Below are positions 58,184 through 64,000 of a stretch of DNA of 64,000 nt, one piece after another (the first letter of the stretch is position 1; every line of letters begins with the position of its first letter). This stretch comes from Parasponia andersonii (lineage: Eukaryota; Streptophyta; Magnoliopsida; Rosales; Cannabaceae), in the NCBI GenBank assembly GCA_002914805.1, contig JXTB01000089.1, positions 728,652 to 792,651 of the forward strand, written 5' to 3'. The notes beneath the pieces were generated by a model, which had not been told where the DNA came from, did not search any database, and saw nothing but the letters and a program-made list of their open reading frames with translations. The translations under genes and the position numbers were made by a program.

Positions 58184-59988
58184 TGTTGGGATTTTCGCCC
58201 TAAAAAATAGATTTCCAATTTTACCCTTTTCAGTATAAATAACTTTCTCTTATATAAAATTATGATATTTGCTAGATTAAACTATCTTAGTTGAATAGTT
58301 TATTCATCTGAAAAAGATTCCATGACTTTATATGTGTATAAAGAAACAAACATGATTAAGTGTTAATTATGGGGAGACTTGTTTATTTATCTAAGTCTAA
58401 ATGAAGTAGTTTATAATCTGTAAATAAAGATAGAATACTTTATTTACTATAGATTGTAGTGTTCGTCTATTTCAATAGGAATAATATGTCTCAAATTATT
58501 AAAGTATCTGACTTCTGATAGAAACACTAATACAACATAAACAAGTTATGTATATTAAATTAGACTAAGAAATATAAAGAATTAGAGTGCCGTAACTCAA
58601 TTTTTATATTATCACAAACTAGCTCTTAGCATATAAATCTTATTTCTTAATGTTTGACTGGACTTGCTTTCATGGGTTATAGCCTTTTGATTTGTTAAAA
58701 GACTAATCTCTATGAAGTTAGAGGTGAACTCTGGCATATTAGAGGTTATGACTTATGAATTGATGGGAACATCAAATAGTTAAGGACGCTATATATTAAT
58801 GCCACTTTAGGTTCTTTTAAGATTCATGGAATAATAAAATCTAAGGTCTTAGTATTCACTTTGTGAATTGGTTGATAATTTTGTCTAAATGACCATTGAG
58901 AACAAAATTATCGACAACATTATTCCTTGATAGAAAGATGGTAACTTAAAGGTAAATAGGTGTTAGAGGGGTATTACGGTAATTTCACCTATCCAACTAC
59001 GGCATTGCATAGGGATTATATATGTGGTATAGAATATGCTAGATAGATAGGTTAATCAAGGTTAGTTGATTAAATCTTTATGAAAGGCATGATATTTAAT
59101 CTAAGAGTGCAGTATTGGGCCTTTAGTGGAGTGTCTCCTTTACTAATAATATTTATATAAATACTATAATAAGAGTTATTATATATTTATCATATTATTG
59201 GAGCTTAGATTATTTGGATCTATTAGGTCCCTTATCTAGCTCAATTAAGCTCAATAATTGGTTGGTTGTATTTGTGAAATAAGTTTCATGAAACTATGTA
59301 AAATAATGATTCTATACAGAAGTTGGTATTTTTATAAATAAGTTTCATGAGTTGGACATATTTATAAAAATACACCCAAAGCCCAAATTGGAGAACAAGC
59401 CCAATCCTAATTGGACTAGGGTTAGCAGTTTTTGGTCCCATATATATAAGATATATGAGAGAAAAAACTACACAGTAACTCATGAGGAGTCACATGCATA
59501 AGACACAGGGAGAGGGAGAGAAAATTCGGCCAACCTAGGCTAAGTGAGAGTGAAAAAGGTTTTCCACAATCTCATAGTCTTATCTCACATTCCAGTGTTC
59601 CATAGGATCAAGAAGGTATTCTTGATCATTCTCCAACGAAGGTTTCGACTTGGTGCCCACTCGTTTCGTCAACCAAGAGCAAGAGCATAGACAAGAAGAT
59701 CTAGGATTGAAGGTTTGATCACCATCAATAAGGAGATCGAGGAGGAACACGCTACAAGAAGAAAATCTTAATCTCATCTCTAACGTTTTGTATCTAGATT
59801 TGATTTATGTTGTACATGATCATGTATATTATGCATGTATATTATATAGTTATGAAAACTATTTTCATGTAAAAATTTTAAAACCTAAATCCGTTAATTT
59901 TTTCCGCTACGTTCATGATATGATCATGTGTTTTTCCATATCTGCATACTTGCATGAGTTTCCTAAGTGTTAGGTCAATTTAGCAACA
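58184..59988 (+). mobile_element. Solo LTR, Angela-like, copy B (1.8 kb)
   Basis: It starts TGTTGGGATTTTCGCCC at 58,184 and ends TTTAGCAACA at 59,988, with a perfect 5-bp flank TTAAG on both sides (58,179-58,183 and 59,989-59,993). It has no coding capacity, shows a TATA-like CATATATATAAG near 59,440 on plus and matches solo LTR copy A in reverse orientation. Its flanks are consecutive codons of copia 5 RT, so the insertion point is exact. The TGTTGG...GCCC start recalls Angela/BARE-type LTRs. Confidence 0.88.
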
Positions 59989-59993
59989 TTAAG

Positions 59994-60530
59994 TTCACAA
60001 ACTTTTCTTTCATGACCCTTTTCAATGAATCCCTCTGGTTCTATCATATAGATACATACGTTCATCAAGATTACCACTCAGGAATATAGTCTTGATGTCT
60101 ATTTGCCATATCTCATAATCAAGGGTATAGTAATGGATAAAAATATATGAATAGACTTTATCATAACTACAGAAGAGAATGTTTCTTCATAGTCAATAGC
60201 TTCCTTATGTGTACAACCTTTACAAATAATCTTACCTTGAAAGTCTCCACTTTTTTTATCTACTCCTCTCTTTCTTTTATAGATCCACTTCCATCGAATG
60301 GGCTTTATATCTTCAGGTGGATTCACAAGTTCCCAGACTTTATTATAGTACATAGACTCTATTTTGGATTCCATTGCCTTTAGACAGAGATCCTTATCAA
60401 CATCATCCATTGCCTCATTGTAGGTGTAAGGATCAGATTCTTGGTCACAAGACTTTCCTATTCCTAAGAATCTTTCAGGTTAACTTACAATTCTCTGACT
60501 ATGACAAGGATCTGATGTTTATTGAGTTTT
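59994..60530 (-). pseudogene. Copia 5 RT N-terminal part
   Basis: An open block at 60,410-60,099 has KAMESKIESMYYNKVWELV, IRWKWIYKRKRGVD, GKIICKGCTHKEAIDYEETF. Upstream SQPERFLGIGKSCDQESD (60,490-60,415) is the integrase-RT linker. The end at 59,994 reads VCEL, directly before the solo LTR, and the next residues (KRSIYGFKQAS) lie on its other side at 58,178. Confidence 0.85.
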
Positions 60531-60539
60531 CAGTGATTT

Positions 60540-60962
60540 CGCTACAAGAAAATCAACATTTCCCGACGGACTAAGATTAGTTTGTCGGGGAAAGTTACAT
60601 TTACATTTATCGATAGTTTAACCTAATCCCGTCGGCAAATCATGGCCTAAAAAATCAACTTTTGGGACCTTTATATTGAGGGCTACTCGTTAGTATATAT
60701 TCAATATACTGACGCATGATTAACTTTTCGTTGGTAAAAAATATGTGGAAAAAAACCCGGGTTTTTCCTGCGAATATTAATTTTTTGGCGCTAGTATTTT
60801 TTTTACTACAAAAAAAGACATTTTATAAAAATAAATTTACCGACGGTTTGTGTTGTCCGTCGGTGAAAGTGTCTACCTTTAAGGTTAAAACACGGTCGTT
60901 TTTATATAGTCATATTTTTTAGAAAACATTCACCGAAAAAAAATATTCACCCGTCGGTAAAT
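60540..60962 (+). mobile_element. CACTA-type element C1, 5' end, interrupted
   Basis: CGCTACAAGAAAATCAACAT at 60,540 is a CACTA-type terminus with one base changed. GACGG/CCGTC words recur at about 60,565, 60,635, 60,842, 60,857 and 60,953 in both orientations, as subterminal repeats. A second terminus-like TACTACAAAAAAAGAC lies at 60,804. At the right edge CCCGTCGGTAAAT resembles the inverted counterpart of the left end (CCGTCGGGAAATG), so a short non-autonomous element whose right end was hit by C2 is likely. Confidence 0.6.
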
Positions 60963-61029
60963 CACTACAAGAAAACAGACTTTCTTCGATGGGCTATGTA
61001 AAACTCATCGGTAAATTTTTACAACAAAA

Positions 61030-61345
61030 CCCTATTCTCCTCTTTCTCTTAGTCTCATTTTAGCCGCAGTCCCTGTTTTCCCCTTTCTCTCATCGCTCAT
61101 AGCCCTTTCCTCTCTCTCTCTCTCTCTCTCTTTCTCTTTCTCTGCCCATTTCTCTCTCTTCTACCACTCTTCCCTCACCGTCACTCTTTCCTTACTGCCC
61201 TTCTCTCTTCCGTCGCCCTCTCTCTTTTGCTCTCGGCTCCTATCTCTTTTGCCTAGTCTCAGTTTGTTTTGCTTGGTCTCAGTGTGTTTTGCTTGGTCTT
61301 TTAGGCTCGTGGTCTCCTTTTCTCAGTAATCTTGTGGTTTGAAAG
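61030..61345 (+). promoter_or_regulatory. CT-rich leader and splice donor of CACTA C2
   Basis: About 300 bp rich in CTCTCT and TTTCTC runs end in GAAAG followed by GTAAGT at 61,346, a strong plant splice donor. Roughly 900 bp of AT-rich intron-like DNA separate it from the first recognised coding block. CACTA B has the same arrangement. Confidence 0.55.
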
Positions 61346-62238
61346 GTAAGTGCTTGAAACTGATTTTGTGTATTTATTTATTTTTTATTTTAATTTTTGA
61401 AATTTTGTTTATATGGGTATTTTGGGTTCGATGGATTTGTTGTTATATGCATTGATCAAGAATCTATTCAAGTGTTAGTAATGAAGGGGTTTGCAAAATA
61501 TTCTTCTTTGATAAAATGGGTTTTTTAAAAAATAAAAATAAAAATCTTCTGAATATTGAATTTGAGACTTAGAGCCTTAAGATGCTAAGATGTGGGAATC
61601 ATTTTAAGTGACACATTTATACGTTTTCTATAATTGCATATTCATCTTCTTCAAGTTTGAGTTGTCGGGTCGTTGATCTGAATTAGAGATATTGGCCCGT
61701 TTGGTATTAGATTTGGATCCACTTTTTTTAAACTCAAAAACTTTGAAAACTTTAAATTGTCTAGTCCAATAAATACTTGTTTATTTGGTGGGCTTGTCTC
61801 ACAAAACTATTTTTGTGCTTCTGAAACTGGTTCTGAGTACGATTTCTATTTCCTATTTTGATTTCCTATTTTGCATGTTTACATCCTTTTTTATGGCATA
61901 TGTTCCTCATTGACGTATTTATTATTTGGCTTACAATCTCTCGAGTCTCATAAATAAGCATGATTTTGGTTGATATTGGTAGATCTGATATAGTTTTCTT
62001 AGACAGTATTTGGAAACTGGTATTCTAAGTTTGGCAGAAGATTTTTTTGGTTTTGGTACCTCTGTTTCTCATATTTCTATCAGGAGTTCAGAAAATTGGA
62101 CATTTGTTTTGATATCAGTAGATATGAAATAATCTACGTAAAAAGTGTTTGGGATATGATGTTTCAATTTCCGTATGCATGTTTCTCATTTTTGTTTACC
62201 CATTTTAGCTTATCTCAAGGTTTCCGTGTAGAAGATGT

Positions 62239-64000
62239 TTGAATGGGAAATTTCAAGACCCAGATATAGTCGAACAATATATAGTTGAGAAGGGCATCGA
62301 ACAATCCTATACTATATGGTCATATCACGAAGAATCATTTCTAGCACTAATTGCGGAAAGTGAAGATGAAGGGGATGAGATGCATGATCTCATGGCTGAT
62401 ATTGCTAGAGTAAGTGGACCAAGTCATAAAGTTGATCTAAACTTAGATGACATCCTGATAGATGGCAATCAAGACTCAAACAAGTTTAGCAAGTTATTTG
62501 AGGAGATGGAGAAAGAGTTGTATCCTGAGTGCACAAAGTTCTCATCACTTAACATTTTAGTTAAGTTGATGCATTTGAAAGTCCTCAATAAGTGGAGCAA
62601 TAAATCATTTGATATGTTACTCAAATTGTTGCTTGAAGTATTTCTAGATGAGACTAATTTATCTGGATCGCACTATGAGGCTAAGGCAAAGTTACGTGAT
62701 ATCAGTCTTGGATACAAATCAATTCATGTATGCAAGTACAATTGTGCTATATTTTTGAAGGAGAACTCAGAGTTAAATAATTGTCCGGTCTGTGGTGAAA
62801 GCCATTAGGAAGGAGAGAAAAAAGTATCGAAAAAAGTGATGAGGTATCTTCCATTACACCCCGATTGAAGTGGTTGTATAGTTCTCGACATATTACAAAG
62901 GACATGAGATGGCATGATTCAGGAAGGCCAAAAGAAGATGGTGTTTTGAGACACCCTGCAGATGGTCTTGTCTGGAAGAAGTTTGATCGAAAATATCTTT
63001 TATTTGCAGCTGATCCACGAAATATCTGATTAGGGTTGGCAACAGATGGATTTAACTTATTTGGGAATATGAGTACTGCTTATAGCATGTGGCCAGTTAT
63101 ACTTGTTCCGTATAACCTGCCGCCGTGGAAGTGCATGAAAGTGGAGTCAATGATGTTGTCTCTCCGCATCCCTGGTCCTACTACCCCTGGGAAGGACATG
63201 GACATCTTCTTGAGGCCTTTGGTTGATGAGTTGAAGGAATTATGGTTGAATAGTGTTGAAACGAGGGATGCAGTAAGTGGTAACACGTTCTGTATGCGGG
63301 CTACAGTGATATGGTCCATCAATGATAATCCAACATATGCCTTAATGTTAGGTTAGAGTACAAAAGGTATAAAGCGTGCCCAACTTATAATGAAGAAACT
63401 CCATCTGTGGGGATCCAAAGTAAGGTAGAGTATATTGGGCATAGATGTTTTCTTCCGATGGATGATAAAATGAGGAGGAGTAGACAATATGATGGTCAAT
63501 ATGACTTTAGGCCGCCGCCTAACAAGTACTCCGGAGATGATATTTTGAGTCAGTTAGAGCACTTACAGATCAGGTTACCTTGAAAACACAAAGATTATGG
63601 CGGAGTGAAGAGGAAACGTACTACAGTTGAGCTAAATTAGTCGAAAAAAAGAATTTTTTTCGAGCTTGACCATTGGCGGCACTTGTTACAGAGACATAAT
63701 TTTGACGTCATGCACATCGAAAAAAATGTGTGTGACAGTGTCTTGGGAACTCTCTTGAGCATCGAGGGGAAATCAAAAGACACAGATAAGGCTAGACTTG
63801 ATCTTGAAAATATGAATATTCGTAAGGAGTTATATTTATACAAAGTGGGAAATAAGTGGAAGAAGCCACATGCTTCTTACACTTTAAGTCCTAGGGAGCG
63901 AAAGAAGTTCTGTCAGTTTATCAAGTCAATCCAATTTCCTGATGGGTTTGCTTCCAACTTAGCAAAAAATATGAGTGAAATAGAAGACAAGATATCTGGT
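62239..64000 (+). pseudogene. TNP2-like CACTA transposase, element C2, partial
   Basis: Blocks in order: an N-terminal part with SKLFEEMEKELYPECTKF, KWSNKSFDMLLKLL, LSGSHYEAKAKLR and NNCPVCGESH (62,239-62,808); after a stop and shift a core with LATDGFNLFG and YNLPPWKCMKVESMMLSL (63,036-63,356); YIGHRCFLPMDDKMRRS near 63,440; then HNFDVMHIEKNVCDSVLG (63,695) to the window edge. Residues align in order with CACTA B (DGFNIFG, HNLDVMHIEKIVCDS). Stops are at 62,806, 63,029, 63,354, 63,583 and 63,641 in the best path, so it is not intact. The true start is unknown and probably lies in an upstream exon. Confidence 0.88.

Larger units (their letters stand above)
55461..60539 (-). mobile_element. Ty1/copia retrotransposon 5, Angela-like, 3' half
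   Basis: On the minus strand RT, RNase H, the purine tract and a 1.57-kb LTR remain; gag, protease and integrase lie beyond or were lost at the CACTA end at 60,540. RT and RNase H wording (QYIDDILIIRNDV, GRVVSQPERFLG-like linker, IEMKYHVLREIILRGDVI) and the LTR start TATTGGAATAATGTCCTAG after GGAGAT are typical of the Angela/BARE-type group. It is split by solo LTR copy B. Confidence 0.88.
60963..64000 (+). mobile_element. CACTA (En/Spm) element C2, 5' part, runs off the window
   Basis: CACTACAAGAAAACAGACTT at 60,963 is a canonical terminus, with AAT in front of it. A CT-rich leader, a splice donor and a TNP2-like gene follow on plus. The 3' end is not in the window. Confidence 0.85.

Overview
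The window looks like an AT-rich stretch of plant nuclear DNA, most likely from a eudicot. Evidence is the dense nesting of Ty1/copia retrotransposons of plant lineages (Tork, SIRE/Maximus and Angela-like), CACTA (En/Spm) DNA transposons with plant-type TNP2 and Ptta/En/Spm genes, one tRNA-derived SINE, and a single short J-domain gene resembling the plant chloroplast DnaJ 20 family. I cannot name the species. By my hand-drawn boundaries roughly four fifths of the window is transposon sequence. No rRNA gene, convincing host tRNA gene or CRISPR array is visible, and only one convincing host gene (49,755-50,300, minus) was found.

Layout, left to right: (1) 401-6,869, a decayed Tork-like copia on the minus strand, split by a 1.76-kb solo LTR (2,126-3,884). 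(2) 7,279-7,576, a CA/TA microsatellite and a MITE. (3) about 7,895-15,261, a SIRE/Maximus-like copia on the plus strand with a 21-N gap. (4) 15,262-19,641, a third copia on the minus strand. (5) 20,518-27,502, a second SIRE-like copia on the minus strand, internally deleted. (6) 27,503-30,744, the 5' half of a CACTA element on the minus strand. (7) 31,548-40,228, a full-length CACTA on the plus strand with both terminal repeats and a 3-bp AAT target duplication. (8) 40,232-42,976, intergenic DNA with an LTR fragment and a SINE. (9) 42,982-48,597, two abutting LTR-like blocks flanked together by GATAG. (10) 48,790-50,420, an orphan CACTA end, a collapsed MITE palindrome and the DnaJ-like gene with its promoter. 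(11) 50,421-55,460, gene-poor DNA with a third MITE copy. (12) 55,461-60,539, the 3' half of an Angela-like copia (minus) split by a second copy of the solo LTR (58,184-59,988) with a perfect TTAAG duplication. (13) 60,540-64,000, stacked CACTA 5' ends leading into a TNP2 gene that runs off the window.

All transposon genes carry stops or frameshifts and are read here as pseudogenes; many catalytic motifs can still be recognised. The interest lies in insertion history: paired solo LTRs in the pol genes of two different copias, an LTR-LTR block, a MITE family with one copy collapsed to little more than its terminal repeats, and nested CACTA starts. I found no evidence for a wholly new coding system. 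All homology calls come from reading motifs, not from database searches.
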